From Pelagihabitans sp965238025 (GTDB lineage: Bacteria > Bacteroidota > Bacteroidia > Flavobacteriales > Flavobacteriaceae), in NCBI GenBank assembly GCA_965238025.1, contig OZ250162.1:372001-436000 (forward strand): a DNA stretch of 64,000 nt, read 5' to 3'. The notes beneath the pieces were generated by a model. The model had not been told where the DNA came from, did no database searches, and was given only the letters and a program-made list of their open reading frames with translations. Position numbers and translations under genes: made by a program. Each line of letters opens with the position of its first letter. The stretch's first letter is position 1. Positions 35,711-45,014 of the stretch are shown in pieces.

Positions 35711-36838
35711 TTAGTTGAGCTTTATCATTTTAGTGAGGGAATTTGTTATCCCTTCAACCATAGGTATAGAACGGTTTACAATATTCGCCATATGCTCAAA
35801 ATCGATCAAGGTAGCCTCATCGCCTACCCGATGATAATGGTCAAAGTTCGTAAAATCAAAGGTGCTGAATGTCTGGCACGGAACATTAAATTCGGTATAA
35901 AACGGATAGTTATCCGAACGTTGAAATAGGCTCAATTCCTTTGCTTTGGGCAAATAACCGACCATATTGCTACTCACATACAGGTTGCATATTCCTGCAA
36001 GGTTAGACTCTTCAAAGCCCGTTACATACATCAAATAATCCTTATTTACCAAGGGTACCCCCACCATCTCATAGTTCAGCATGGCATATAAATTTAGGTT
36101 TTCAGCCTTTAGTTTTTTTGCCAAATGTTTTGATCCCAATAGCCCTTTCTCCTCTGCACTGAACAAAGCAAAAATTATACTTCGCTTATTATTCCTTTGG
36201 TGCCCGAAATAGCGGGCTAACTCTAACACAATAGTAGTACCCGAGGCATTGTCATTGGCTCCATTTGCAATCGTATCGCCATTTTCTTCCGCAATAATTC
36301 CTATATGATCATAATGGGCCCCAATGATGATAAATTCATTCTTTAAATTTGAATCAGTACCTTCTAAATAGCCAACTACGTTAAAGGCGTTGTCAAAATT
36401 GGAAAGCTCGTCGCGATAAGTATCAAAATATGGTTTAATATCATTTTCCTTGAAAATAGTTTCAATATAGGAGGCTGCCTTTTCAATGCCCTCACTACCA
36501 GAATCCCTACCTTTTAACTCGTCTGAGGTTAGAAAAGTCATAATCCGCCCTACTCTTTTGTGGTTGGAAAATTCTCCAACCCTACTGGAAACAGCCTTCG
36601 TCATTGTCTCTTTAACAGGCATAGGGTCGCTCTTTTCAACAATGGGCATCTCTGGTTCGTGAACCATTTCCTCAACCACCTTTTCCTCTACTTTAGGGGT
36701 ATTTATAACTTTGGGCTTATTTATAGTCTGATTTTCTTTATAAACTGGTCGCTGAACCAAGGTTACATCTTGATTTACTTTTGTAGAACTACAAGAAATC
36801 AGCAACATTACCAATAAAAAACCTACTACTCTTTTCAT
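35711..36838 (-). CDS. M28 family zinc aminopeptidase, lipoprotein
   Basis: 375-residue exported peptidase. Lipobox LISC in MKRVVGFLLVMLLISCSS. A Pro/Glu/Lys-rich linker spans residues 20-90. The M28 domain has zinc ligands in IIGAHYDHIG, NGANDNASGTTIVLELA, FALFSAEEKGLLGSKHLA (catalytic Glu) and NYEMVGVP, and a late TFDFTNFDHYHRVGDE. It is probably anchored to the cell envelope and removes N-terminal residues from peptides. Followed without gap by the SDR gene. Confidence 0.9.
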   Translation of the reverse strand: MKRVVGFLLVMLLISCSSTKVNQDVTLVQRPVYKENQTINKPKVINTPKVEEKVVEEMVHEPEMPIVEKSDPMPVKETMTKAVSSRVGEFSNHKRVGRIMTFLTSDELKGRDSGSEGIEKAASYIETIFKENDIKPYFDTYRDELSNFDNAFNVVGYLEGTDSNLKNEFIIIGAHYDHIGIIAEENGDTIANGANDNASGTTIVLELARYFGHQRNNKRSIIFALFSAEEKGLLGSKHLAKKLKAENLNLYAMLNYEMVGVPLVNKDYLMYVTGFEESNLAGICNLYVSSNMVGYLPKAKELSLFQRSDNYPFYTEFNVPCQTFSTFDFTNFDHYHRVGDEATLIDFEHMANIVNRSIPMVEGITNSLTKMIKLN

Positions 36839-36998
36839 TATTTTTTATTTTCTTAAAGATAGAAAAAGCATCTTTTAAACGAGGAAGCCCTAGTTAAATT
36901 GTTGTAAATCTGGTATATCAACTTAAGGAATCTACAAGATTTTGAAACTCCATAGAAATTATGGTGAGACCATCCCATAAATAAACTAAACTAGTTTA

Positions 36999-38639
36999 TT
37001 AAGCCAACATTGTCACCGGATTTTCTAAATAGGCCCTTAGCGTTTGCAAGAATTGTGCGCCTGAAGCACCATCTACTGTTCTGTGATCACAGGCCAAGGA
37101 TACCTTCATGGTATTGCCTACAACAATTTGGCCTTCTTTAACAACGGGTTTTTCAACAATTGCCCCTACAGATAATATTGCCGAATTGGGTTGATTGATA
37201 ATCGAGGTGAATTCCAATATTCCGAACATTCCTAAATTGGAAACGGTAAATGTACTGCCCTCCATTTCGGCGGGTGTGAGCTTTCTATTTCTGGCTCTTC
37301 CGGCAAGATCCTTGACCGATGCTCCAATTTGGGTCAGGGTCATTTGATCGGCAAATTTGAGCACAGGTACAACAAGTCCGTCATCAACGGCAACTGCCAC
37401 CCCAACATGAACATGGTGGTTAAATTTAGTAGTGTCCCCATTCCAAGTTGTATTGACCTGAGGGTGTTTTTTCAATGCCATTGCACAGGCCTTTACGACC
37501 ATATCATTAAAGGATACCTTGGTTTCCGGCAAACTATTTATTTGCACACGTGATGCCTTCGCATTATCCATATCTACCTCAATGGTCAAATAGTAATGTG
37601 GTGCCGTAAATTTAGATTCCGCCAAACGTTTGGCGATGGTCTTACGCATTTGGGAATTTTTAACCTCATGATTTCCTTCTTGCCCAACGGGAAGGTCAAT
37701 GGGAGCAGCGGCAATCGCATTATCGGACGAAGCTGCAACAGAAGCAACCGGTGTAGCCACAACTGTTTGTGCTGGTTGATACCCTTCAACATCTTTTTTG
37801 ACTATTCTTCCATTGTCACCAGACCCGGCGATTTTTGACAAATCTATTCCTTTATCCGAGGCTATTTTCTTTGCCAAAGGCGACGCGAAGATTCGTTGCC
37901 CGTCGGCCACAGAATGGACCGGAGCCTGAGTTTCGACTTTCTTTTCTACAGAAGTTTTTGTCGGTTCCGAACTTTTCGAAGCTTCTGCCTTTCCGCTGGA
38001 AGGGCTAGCGCTCAAAACAGCATTCACATCGGTACCTTTTGGGCCTATTACCGCTAAAACAGTATCTACTGGAGAAGACTCCCCTTCTTGTATTCCAATA
38101 TGCAGCAAGGTTCCAGAATAGAAAGATTCAAACTCCATGGTGGCCTTATCGGTTTCTATCTCCGCAAGAATGTCACCTTCCTCCACCGTATCACCCACTT
38201 TCTTTAACCAAGCTGCTACGGTACCTTCTTCCATGGTATCGCTCAAACGGGGCATTTTGATTACCTCAACACCTTCAGGAATATCACCCGGGGTGTCTTC
38301 CGATTGGGTTTCTTCCTTGGTCGTTGCCTCTACCTTATCGGCAACTTCATTCTTTTCTGAAGGAGCTGTATTTCCACCAAGTAGTCCAGAAATATCCTCT
38401 CCTTTTTCCCCTATAATGGCCAAAAGTGTATCCACGGGAGCACCATCACCTTCAGCAATACCAATATGCAATAATGTACCTTCATGAAAAGATTCAAATT
38501 CCATAGTGGCCTTATCCGTTTCTATCTCTGCAAGTATATCACCCTCTTCAATGGTATCACCAACTTGTTTTAACCATTTGGCAACGGTACCTTCTTCCAT
38601 GGTATCGCTTAAACGGGGCATATTTATTACTTCAGCCAT
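36999..38639 (-). CDS. pdhC: Pyruvate dehydrogenase E2 (dihydrolipoamide acetyltransferase)
   Basis: 546-residue E2 core. Two N-terminal lipoyl domains with the modified lysine in EIETDKATMEFESF (about residues 41-54, repeated about 160-173). An E3/E1-binding domain follows (FASPLAKKIASDKGIDLSKIAGSGDNGRI, about 250-285). The C-terminal acetyltransferase domain has catalytic LACDHRTVDGASGAQFL. Linkers are rich in Ala, Ser, Glu and Thr. The two lipoyl domains are near-identical in DNA around the MPRLSDTMEEGTVA start, indicating recent duplication or conversion. It follows pdhA after 4 nt. Often annotated pdhC or aceF. Confidence 0.95.
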   Translation of the reverse strand: MAEVINMPRLSDTMEEGTVAKWLKQVGDTIEEGDILAEIETDKATMEFESFHEGTLLHIGIAEGDGAPVDTLLAIIGEKGEDISGLLGGNTAPSEKNEVADKVEATTKEETQSEDTPGDIPEGVEVIKMPRLSDTMEEGTVAAWLKKVGDTVEEGDILAEIETDKATMEFESFYSGTLLHIGIQEGESSPVDTVLAVIGPKGTDVNAVLSASPSSGKAEASKSSEPTKTSVEKKVETQAPVHSVADGQRIFASPLAKKIASDKGIDLSKIAGSGDNGRIVKKDVEGYQPAQTVVATPVASVAASSDNAIAAAPIDLPVGQEGNHEVKNSQMRKTIAKRLAESKFTAPHYYLTIEVDMDNAKASRVQINSLPETKVSFNDMVVKACAMALKKHPQVNTTWNGDTTKFNHHVHVGVAVAVDDGLVVPVLKFADQMTLTQIGASVKDLAGRARNRKLTPAEMEGSTFTVSNLGMFGILEFTSIINQPNSAILSVGAIVEKPVVKEGQIVVGNTMKVSLACDHRTVDGASGAQFLQTLRAYLENPVTMLA

Positions 38640-38643
38640 CTAT

Positions 38644-39642
38644 CTATAGTTTATGTGGTACGAATGGAAAATCTTCTTGCTCATAGACCATGTCGTATAA
38701 TTGTTGTACTGGTGGGTAATCGGATTCATCTGCAAATTTCTCACATTCGGAAACCAAGGCCTTAACCCTTTTACCGATTGCATCTATTTCACCATCGCTG
38801 GCATATTTCTTATCCTTTATAATATCCAGAACCTTGGTTATAGGATCTATTTTTTTGTATTCTTCTACCTCTGCCTTTGTGCGGTAATGCTGTGCATCTG
38901 ACATAGAGTGTCCTCGATAACGATAGGTTTTCATTTCCAGAAAAGTCGGTCCGCCACCACTACGCGCCCGTTCTATGGCTTTGCTCATCTCCTCAGCAAC
39001 CGCAACGGGATCCATACCATCTACAGGGCCACATGGCATTTCATAACCGAGACCAAGTTTCCATATTTCTGTCGAATATGAAGTTCGGGCTACCGAAGTG
39101 CCCATTGCATAACCATTATTCTCACAAACGAAAACTACGGGAAGTTGCCAAAGCATCGCTAGATTAAAGGTTTCATGCAAAGACCCCTGTCTTACGGCTC
39201 CATCGCCCATATAGCATAGGGTAACGTTATCTCTCCCGGCGTACTTATCCCCAAAGGCCATACCGGCCCCTAACGGAATCTGACCTCCCACGATACCATG
39301 ACCCCCATGAAAACGATGTTCTTTGGAGAAAATGTGCATAGACCCACCCATACCTTGCGAGGTTCCGGTTACCTTGCCGTAAAGTTCTGCCATGACCTTT
39401 CTTGGGTCGACTCCCATTCCAATAGGTTGTACATGATTCCTATACGCTGTGATCATACGGTCCTTCGTAAGATCCATCGCATGTAATGAGCCGGCTAAAA
39501 CAGCCTCTTGCCCGTTATATAAATGAAGAAATCCCCTTACTTTTTGCTGTATGTAGACGGCAGCAAGTTTATCTTCGAACTTGCGCCAGAACAACATGTC
39601 TTCGTACCATTTAAGGTAAACTTCCTTAGTGACTTTTTTCAT
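38644..39642 (-). CDS. pdhA: Pyruvate dehydrogenase E1 alpha subunit
   Basis: 332-residue thiamine-diphosphate-binding alpha subunit. The ThDP/Mg motif is GDGAVRQGSLHETFNLAMLWQLPVVFVCENN (GDG...NN). The phosphorylation-loop-like region is TYRYRGHSMSDAQHYRTKAE. EGHGFHGG-type loop residues appear in EHRFHGGHGIVGGQIPLGAG. Makes E1 with PdhB, encoded about 26 kb away. A -7 box lies 63 nt upstream. Confidence 0.95.
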   Translation of the reverse strand: MKKVTKEVYLKWYEDMLFWRKFEDKLAAVYIQQKVRGFLHLYNGQEAVLAGSLHAMDLTKDRMITAYRNHVQPIGMGVDPRKVMAELYGKVTGTSQGMGGSMHIFSKEHRFHGGHGIVGGQIPLGAGMAFGDKYAGRDNVTLCYMGDGAVRQGSLHETFNLAMLWQLPVVFVCENNGYAMGTSVARTSYSTEIWKLGLGYEMPCGPVDGMDPVAVAEEMSKAIERARSGGGPTFLEMKTYRYRGHSMSDAQHYRTKAEVEEYKKIDPITKVLDIIKDKKYASDGEIDAIGKRVKALVSECEKFADESDYPPVQQLYDMVYEQEDFPFVPHKL

Positions 39643-39704
39643 CGATTACTTGGTTAGAAGAATTTTTTACAGTCTTTGGGCTTTGCGCAACCTAAGACGA
39701 AAAA

Positions 39705-39712
39705 CAAAAATA
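39705..39712 (-). promoter_or_regulatory. -7 box of pdhA-pdhC
   Basis: Minus strand TATTTTTG, exact TAnnTTTG match, 62 nt before ATG 39642. Confidence 0.5.
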
Positions 39713-39815
39713 CTATTAAATCGTAAGTGAAAAAAATAGAAGTAAAACGTTTGGATAAAAAAGCGTTATAAAAACAACTGGTCGAAGCTGTTTTTGTCCG
39801 TTTTCAAAATAGTAC

Positions 39816-40301
39816 TTATCCCAAAAAAGAGCTGGTAAAGGCAAGGGGCAGTAAATCGGCTATGGCATCACATTTTAAAACTTGACCGGTTTCACCCATC
39901 ATTAGAATTGCAATAGGTTTTTGTTGACGCACTTCGTATTCGGAAATCGATTGCCTACAATTTCCGCAGGGCGCGGCAGGAGTATCAACAATGTAGTTCG
40001 TGGAGGTGGCTGAAATCGCAATAGCCAAAATCCTTTCGTTAGAATATAGGGCCCCGGCCTGAAATACTGCAACCCGCTCGGCGCATAATCCTGAGGGGTA
40101 GCTTGCATTTTCCTGATTGCTTCCGATAACAACCTCACCATTTGCCATTAAGACGGCGGCACCTACCTGAAAATTGGAATAAGGAGCATACGCTTTTTTT
40201 CTTGCCGCTACAGCTAAGTTCATAAGGTTTTTATCCGCCTCGGATAGTTCTTCAATAGATTCGAATGTAGTCAATTGAAATGATACGTCGGTTTTTTTCA
40301 T
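39816..40301 (-). CDS. cdd: Cytidine deaminase
   Basis: 161-residue homotetrameric-type deaminase converting cytidine and deoxycytidine to uridine forms. Zinc motifs are YPSGLCAERVAVFQAGA (C-AE) and DTPAAPCGNCRQSISEYE (PCGNCRQ). The N-terminal KKAYAPYSNFQVGAAVLMANGEVVIGSNQENA is the substrate region. Acts in pyrimidine salvage with NupC, dNK and ThyA. A weak hairpin (AAAAACA/TGTTTTT near 39770-39796) may end transcription downstream. Confidence 0.95.
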   Translation of the reverse strand: MKKTDVSFQLTTFESIEELSEADKNLMNLAVAARKKAYAPYSNFQVGAAVLMANGEVVIGSNQENASYPSGLCAERVAVFQAGALYSNERILAIAISATSTNYIVDTPAAPCGNCRQSISEYEVRQQKPIAILMMGETGQVLKCDAIADLLPLAFTSSFLG

Positions 40302-40349
40302 TTGGCTGAAACAATAAATTCAATGTAAGAAAAGATAGTGTGTTTCCCT

Positions 40350-40382
40350 TAAAAAACAAAACCTGCTCTGAAGGCAGGTTCT
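40350..40382 (-). terminator. Intrinsic terminator of porV
   Basis: Stem AACCTGC (40360-40366)/GCAGGTT (40374-40380), followed on the minus strand by TTGTTTTTT. It lies 22 nt beyond the porV stop. Confidence 0.82.
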
Positions 40383-40404
40383 GCGATAATTCTCTTTTAA
40401 TATT

Positions 40405-41553
40405 TTAGTCGTTGAACATTTCTTCACCAAGTTTGAAAGCGAGGGATAATCGCAAGGAATTCTCTAGCGGATTGGTCACCTTCGCCGTAGAGAACAAATA
40501 AGACAAGTCTATCTGAACAGTATTGAACTCAAACCCTGCACCTAGGGCAAAAAACTTACGTGACCCCTTATCAACACTTTCATTAAAGTATCCGGTACGA
40601 ATCATAAATGCCTCTTGATATGAATATTCAGCACCTAAGGCCCATGTAAATTCTTTAAGCTCCTCGCTAAAACCATCCGGCGCATCCCCAAAAGATTCGA
40701 ACATACCCTCAAAAAATCCAATGTTTTGATATGTATCATTGTCAAGGCCGTTTATTACCCCATCGCCATTGAAATCCTGAGGTGTTGGTACTAACAACTT
40801 ACCAAACTCAGAGGTCAGGGCGATAGTATTGTCCTGGTCCAAAATCATGTCAAATCCTAATCCGAATCTTAATTGAGTTGGTAGAAAATTTTCTTGTCCG
40901 CCTTCATCATATTGAATTTTACCGCCTATATTAGATAGGTTAAAACCAGCTCTCCAACGGCCGTCAAACTTATTATAGGCAACCTCTCGAGAACGGTAAA
41001 ACCCTGAAACATCAACCGTAAAAGCACTTGCCGCCCGGGCAATATTATTTTCTTGGGGAAATCTAAGTTGGGATCTTATGTAACGCCCACCAACACTCAT
41101 TGAATAGGTAGGACTTAGTTTAAGGGAATAAGATCCATCAAACGAAAATTCATTTGGATTTACCGCCGTTCCCAAGTCGTCAATGGACTGTCTTAATATA
41201 ATCTCTCCCAAGGTGAAGTACCTCAAGGTAAGGGCATAAGCGCTTTGATCATTTATTTTACTGTAGAAGCCAGCGCTAAGCAGGCCAATGTCGTTAATAA
41301 CGCTTTCAAGATATGGCGTATACCCCACATAAAAACCTACTTTACTGTCTGCGAAGGCGTATTTAGCAGGATTCCATTGTTGGGAATAGGCATCAAAGGA
41401 AGTAGCAACGCCCATATCGCCCATACTGGCAGAACGGGCATCACCCGCTATATTTAAAAAAGGGACTGCTGTGGTAATTACTCTATCATCTGGATCTTGA
41501 GCTGTCAATTGAAAGGCAAAAGCCAATAGCGTCAATAGTGTAAATTTTTTCAT
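40405..41553 (-). CDS. porV: Type IX secretion outer-membrane protein PorV
   Basis: 382-residue outer-membrane beta-barrel of the FadL-like PorV/LptO family. It delivers T9SS cargo from the translocon to the PorU sortase. Signal peptide MKKFTLLTLLAFAFQLTAQ. The family start VPFLNIAGDARSASMGDMGVATSFDAYSQQWNPAKYAF is clear, and the protein ends in alternating strands (SLRLSLAFKLGEEMFND). A hairpin overlaps the putative -7 box. Transcribed away from gldJ. porU is absent from the 450-nt space between them. Confidence 0.92.
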   Translation of the reverse strand: MKKFTLLTLLAFAFQLTAQDPDDRVITTAVPFLNIAGDARSASMGDMGVATSFDAYSQQWNPAKYAFADSKVGFYVGYTPYLESVINDIGLLSAGFYSKINDQSAYALTLRYFTLGEIILRQSIDDLGTAVNPNEFSFDGSYSLKLSPTYSMSVGGRYIRSQLRFPQENNIARAASAFTVDVSGFYRSREVAYNKFDGRWRAGFNLSNIGGKIQYDEGGQENFLPTQLRFGLGFDMILDQDNTIALTSEFGKLLVPTPQDFNGDGVINGLDNDTYQNIGFFEGMFESFGDAPDGFSEELKEFTWALGAEYSYQEAFMIRTGYFNESVDKGSRKFFALGAGFEFNTVQIDLSYLFSTAKVTNPLENSLRLSLAFKLGEEMFND

Positions 41554-41592
41554 TGATTTTCGTTAGGTGATTTAGTCAGTTATATTGCAAGT

Positions 41593-41615
41593 CAAAAGTA
41601 GGTGTATTCACCTAC
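41593..41615 (-). promoter_or_regulatory. porV -7 box overlapped by a perfect inverted repeat
   Basis: Minus strand TACTTTTG (41593-41600) fits TAnnTTTG. The inverted repeat GTAGGTG-TATT-CACCTAC (41598-41615) overlaps its first bases. This arrangement suits a repressor operator or a start-site hairpin; no -33 box was seen. Confidence 0.45.
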
Positions 41616-42004
41616 CTATATTATCAAGATAAACGACGATTTTAATAATATCTTATAAAGTAAGTATTATTTTTTAGTCAAAGGACATGTTTTTTTAGCT
41701 ATGTCACCGCCATTACACTATTTTCGCCCCATTTTGATCGATGAAAAACCAAGTCGACAATATCAATGCATAAAACAACAATAAGACAATACTATTATGC
41801 ATTTTACATCGTTATGAATGTAAACCAAGGCGTCGTAATCCTATTTGTTATGGTGACCATTTGGAAAATATTTTTTACCCTATAAAATATTATACCCAAA
41901 TCATCGTTTTATATGCCGAAAGCGACATTAAATCAATTTAAATATAGACCCGAAAGCACTAATCAAAAAATAATGTTTCGGTTATTTGAACTCAAGTCCT
42001 AATT
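41616..42004. other. porV-gldJ divergent intergenic region
   Basis: About 390 nt, AT-rich, with no recognisable gene remnant in any frame. In F. johnsoniae porU lies here (from memory). No exact TAnnTTTG box for gldJ was found; GGTTATTTG at 41978-41986 is the nearest. Confidence 0.4.
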
Positions 42005-43669
42005 ATGAAAAAACAGTTTATAAAAGTTGTACTTTCTTGTGCGGTCATCGCGGGTGGCTTTACAGTTACCAGCTGTAAAAAGTCAGGCTCTAAAGATGTT
42101 TCCAGAGCTACCGGATGGAAAATTAATGCAAAGGAAGGCGGATTCCAATACAATACGGATTTTAAAGAGCAGGAGACTGCTCCCGGTCTGGTGTTTGTTG
42201 AAGGCGGTACGTTTACCAAAGGAAAGGTACAGGATGACGTAATGCACGATTGGGATAATACCCCAACCTCTCAACACGTACAGTCTTTTTATATGGATGA
42301 GACAGAGGTGACCAACGTTATGTATTTGGAATACCTTGATTATTTAAAGACCGTTTATCCGCCGGAAAACCCTTTGTATGCAAATATCTACAAAGGAGCT
42401 TTACCGGATACTTTGGTTTGGAGAAACCGACTGGGATTTAATGAGACCATGACAAACAACTACCTTAGACACCCTGCTTATGCAGAATATCCTGTAGTTG
42501 GTGTAAACTGGATACAGGCTACTCAATTTGCCGAATGGAGAACAGACCGTGTAAATGAGGTTTTGTTGGAAAAAGAAGGATATTTGGCAAAAGATGCCAA
42601 GTACAAAGCTGCTTCCGGTGAAGTTGCAGGAACCTTTAGTACTGAAGCGTATTTAAATCGACCTGAATCTGTATACAATGGTCAGATCGATTCACTTCAA
42701 GGAAAAAACAAAAAAGATAGTGTTAGTGTTTTTGCCAAGCGTAGTAGCGGTGTTATCTCTCCTGAGTACCGTTTGCCAACTGAAACAGAGTGGGAATATG
42801 CTGCTCAAGCAAACCAAGGAACAAGGGAATACAACAACTACCGTGGTAGAAAGAAATATCCATGGGATGGGGATTACACCAGAAACGGAAAAAGAGTTGG
42901 TCGTGGTGATCAGTTGGCCAACTTTAAACAAGGTAAAGGAGATTACGGCGGAATCGCCGGTTGGTCCGATGATGGTGCCGATATTACCGCCGCTGTAATG
43001 TCGTACAAGCCCAACGACTTAGGGTTATATGATATGGCCGGTAATGTTGCCGAATGGGTATCTGATGTATACCGCCCAATCGTTGATGACGAAATAAGTG
43101 ACTTCAACTATTACCGTGGTAACATTTATATGAAAACGGCGATTGGCGAAGACGGCAAAGTAACTGTCCTAAGAGATTCTGTGGTATTTGACACCTTACC
43201 TAATGGAAAAGTGGTAGCAATGAACTTGCCGGGTGAAATCAAAATGGTTCCTGTAGATGAAAACGAAACGTATTTGAGAACTAACTTTGATGCCAGTGAT
43301 AACAGAGGCTATAGAGATGGTGACCCAGGTTCGTCAAGATTCTTTGATCGCTTCAGTGATGAAGAAGAAGGTGAAGACGCCAGAAAAATGTACGATTCTC
43401 CGAAACACAAGGTAGAGTATGATTCTTTGGGCAACCTTGACCGTCAGTATGACAAATCTAACAACAGAACAACCCTGATCAACGATGAAGTTCGCGTTTT
43501 CAAAGGTGGTTCTTGGAGAGATAGGGCATATTGGTTAGATCCTGCTCAACGTAGGTACCTTCCTCAATATATGGCAACGGACTACATCGGTTTTAGATGT
43601 GCCATGTCTAGGGTAGGTTCTAAATCTAAGACAAAGAACAAGACCCCAAGAGGAAAGAAAGCAAGATAA
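42005..43669 (+). CDS. gldJ: Gliding motility lipoprotein GldJ
   Basis: 554-residue lipoprotein needed for gliding and for stability of the type IX secretion machinery in flavobacteria. Lipobox TVTSC after residues 1-23. The main body is a formylglycine-generating-enzyme/sulfatase-modifying-factor-like domain: LVFVEGGTFTKGKVQDD, FYMDETEVTNVMYLEYLDY, VGVNWIQATQFAEWR, YRLPTETEWEYAAQ, LYDMAGNVAEWVSDVYRP, and the terminal VFKGGSWRDRAYWLDPAQRRYL with GFRCAMSRVG. It lacks signs of being an active enzyme and acts structurally. Next to murF, as in other flavobacteria. Confidence 0.96.
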   Translation: MKKQFIKVVLSCAVIAGGFTVTSCKKSGSKDVSRATGWKINAKEGGFQYNTDFKEQETAPGLVFVEGGTFTKGKVQDDVMHDWDNTPTSQHVQSFYMDETEVTNVMYLEYLDYLKTVYPPENPLYANIYKGALPDTLVWRNRLGFNETMTNNYLRHPAYAEYPVVGVNWIQATQFAEWRTDRVNEVLLEKEGYLAKDAKYKAASGEVAGTFSTEAYLNRPESVYNGQIDSLQGKNKKDSVSVFAKRSSGVISPEYRLPTETEWEYAAQANQGTREYNNYRGRKKYPWDGDYTRNGKRVGRGDQLANFKQGKGDYGGIAGWSDDGADITAAVMSYKPNDLGLYDMAGNVAEWVSDVYRPIVDDEISDFNYYRGNIYMKTAIGEDGKVTVLRDSVVFDTLPNGKVVAMNLPGEIKMVPVDENETYLRTNFDASDNRGYRDGDPGSSRFFDRFSDEEEGEDARKMYDSPKHKVEYDSLGNLDRQYDKSNNRTTLINDEVRVFKGGSWRDRAYWLDPAQRRYLPQYMATDYIGFRCAMSRVGSKSKTKNKTPRGKKAR

Positions 43670-43689
43670 AATTCCAATAGAAATAAGTA

Positions 43690-43724
43690 AAGCCCCGATA
43701 CCCACATGGTATCGGGGCTTTTTT
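43690..43724 (+). terminator. Intrinsic terminator of gldJ
   Basis: Perfect 12-bp stem AGCCCCGATACC/GGTATCGGGGCT with loop CACAT and six T. Its T run ends 2 nt before the murF -7 box. Confidence 0.92.
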
Positions 43725-43725
43725 A

Positions 43726-43733
43726 TATTTTTG
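43726..43733 (+). promoter_or_regulatory. -7 box of murF, five bases before the ATG
   Basis: TATTTTTG, then TTTTT and ATG 43739. If active, the transcript would start at about the start codon. The -33 region falls inside the gldJ terminator stem. Confidence 0.5.
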
Positions 43734-43738
43734 TTTTT

Positions 43739-45013
43739 ATGACTACAGCACAACTACACCAGCTTTTTTTAAGCAACCCAAAGATCTCTACGGATACTCG
43801 AAAAATTGAAAAGGACGGTATCTTTTTTGCCCTTAAAGGGGATAACTTCAATGGGAACGAGTACGCGGCCGAGGCCCTGGAAAAAGGTGCCATCTATGCC
43901 GTAATAGACGAGGAGAAATACAATACTTCGGACAAGACCATTTTGGTCGAAGATGTTTTAAGATCGCTACAGGACTTGGCAAAATTTCATCGTAACCATT
44001 GCGGCGCTAAGGTGGTAAGCCTTACCGGCAGCAATGGCAAGACCACGACTAAAGAACTTATCAATACTGTGCTTTCAAAAAAATACAATACCGTTGCTAC
44101 CAAAGGCAACCTCAACAATCATATCGGGGTTCCGCTCACCCTTCTCTCTATTACCCCGGAAACCGAAATGGCCGTGGTAGAAATGGGGGCAAACCATCAA
44201 AAGGAAATCGAGTTTTTATGCGAAATTGCCCAACCCGATTTCGGTTATATCACCAACTTCGGAAAAGCTCATATAGAAGGTTTTGGCAGCGAGGAGGGGG
44301 TTATAAAAGGTAAGAGCGAATTATACGAATATCTTACCTCCCATGGGAAGTCAGTTTTTTTGAATGCCGATGACCCCATTCAATTAGAGAAATTAGGCAC
44401 GTACATCAACAAATTTGGGTTCAGTACTGAAAAGCACCAGTACTTTAAAATCGAATTCTTAGGAGCCGACCCTTTTGTGAAAATCAAAGTGGAAGATTTT
44501 GAAATACAAACCAAGTTGATCGGCGCTTATAATTTTACCAATTGTGGTGCCGCCATTCTAATCGGGAAGTATTTTAACGTCCCTCTTTCTGACATAAAGT
44601 TGGTACTAGAAGCCTATGAACCGAATAATAACAGATCGCAATTAATACAAAAAAACGGATACCATATCATACTCGATGCATACAACGCCAACCCTACCAG
44701 TATGATGGCGGCTTTGGAAAGTTTAAAAGGAATGAAGGCAAATCGCAAGATCGCGCTTTTGGGAGATATGTTCGAATTAGGGGAAACCGCAGCCGAAGAG
44801 CACCAAAACATTGCCGATTTGGCCAACCAGATGCCTTTTGACGCCGTTTTTTTAGTTGGAAATAATTTTAATAAAACAACAACAGCCCTACCCACCTTTA
44901 ATTCCTTTGAAAGCCTATCTGACCACTTAAAACAAAATCCCATTGCAGAAAGCACGCTCCTTATAAAAGGTAGTCGCGGAATGGCCCTGGAAAGGGTGTT
45001 GGAATTACTGTAA
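43739..45013 (+). CDS. murF: UDP-MurNAc-tripeptide:D-Ala-D-Ala ligase
   Basis: 424-residue Mur ligase adding D-Ala-D-Ala to the peptidoglycan precursor. P-loop SLTGSNGKTTTKEL (94-107). VVEMGANHQKEIEFLCEIAQPDFGYITNFGKAHIEGFGS is the central-domain signature. The C-terminal domain shows LDAYNANPTSMMAALES and ALLGDMFELGETAAEEH. ATG 43739 (MTTAQLHQLF) is chosen; the frame runs 11 codons upstream into the terminator. The stop is 1 nt from the convergent cusB stop codon. Confidence 0.95.
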   Translation: MTTAQLHQLFLSNPKISTDTRKIEKDGIFFALKGDNFNGNEYAAEALEKGAIYAVIDEEKYNTSDKTILVEDVLRSLQDLAKFHRNHCGAKVVSLTGSNGKTTTKELINTVLSKKYNTVATKGNLNNHIGVPLTLLSITPETEMAVVEMGANHQKEIEFLCEIAQPDFGYITNFGKAHIEGFGSEEGVIKGKSELYEYLTSHGKSVFLNADDPIQLEKLGTYINKFGFSTEKHQYFKIEFLGADPFVKIKVEDFEIQTKLIGAYNFTNCGAAILIGKYFNVPLSDIKLVLEAYEPNNNRSQLIQKNGYHIILDAYNANPTSMMAALESLKGMKANRKIALLGDMFELGETAAEEHQNIADLANQMPFDAVFLVGNNFNKTTTALPTFNSFESLSDHLKQNPIAESTLLIKGSRGMALERVLELL

Positions 45014-45014
45014 A

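Noticed and set aside
36980..37000. AATAAACT/AGTTTATT hairpin after pdhC as a terminator
   Set aside because: Pure A/T stem overlapping the stop codon with no clean T run; too weak to call.
38039..38487. Plus-strand frames across pdhC
   Set aside because: Proline/serine-rich shadows of the lipoyl linkers on the opposite strand; no start context or homology.
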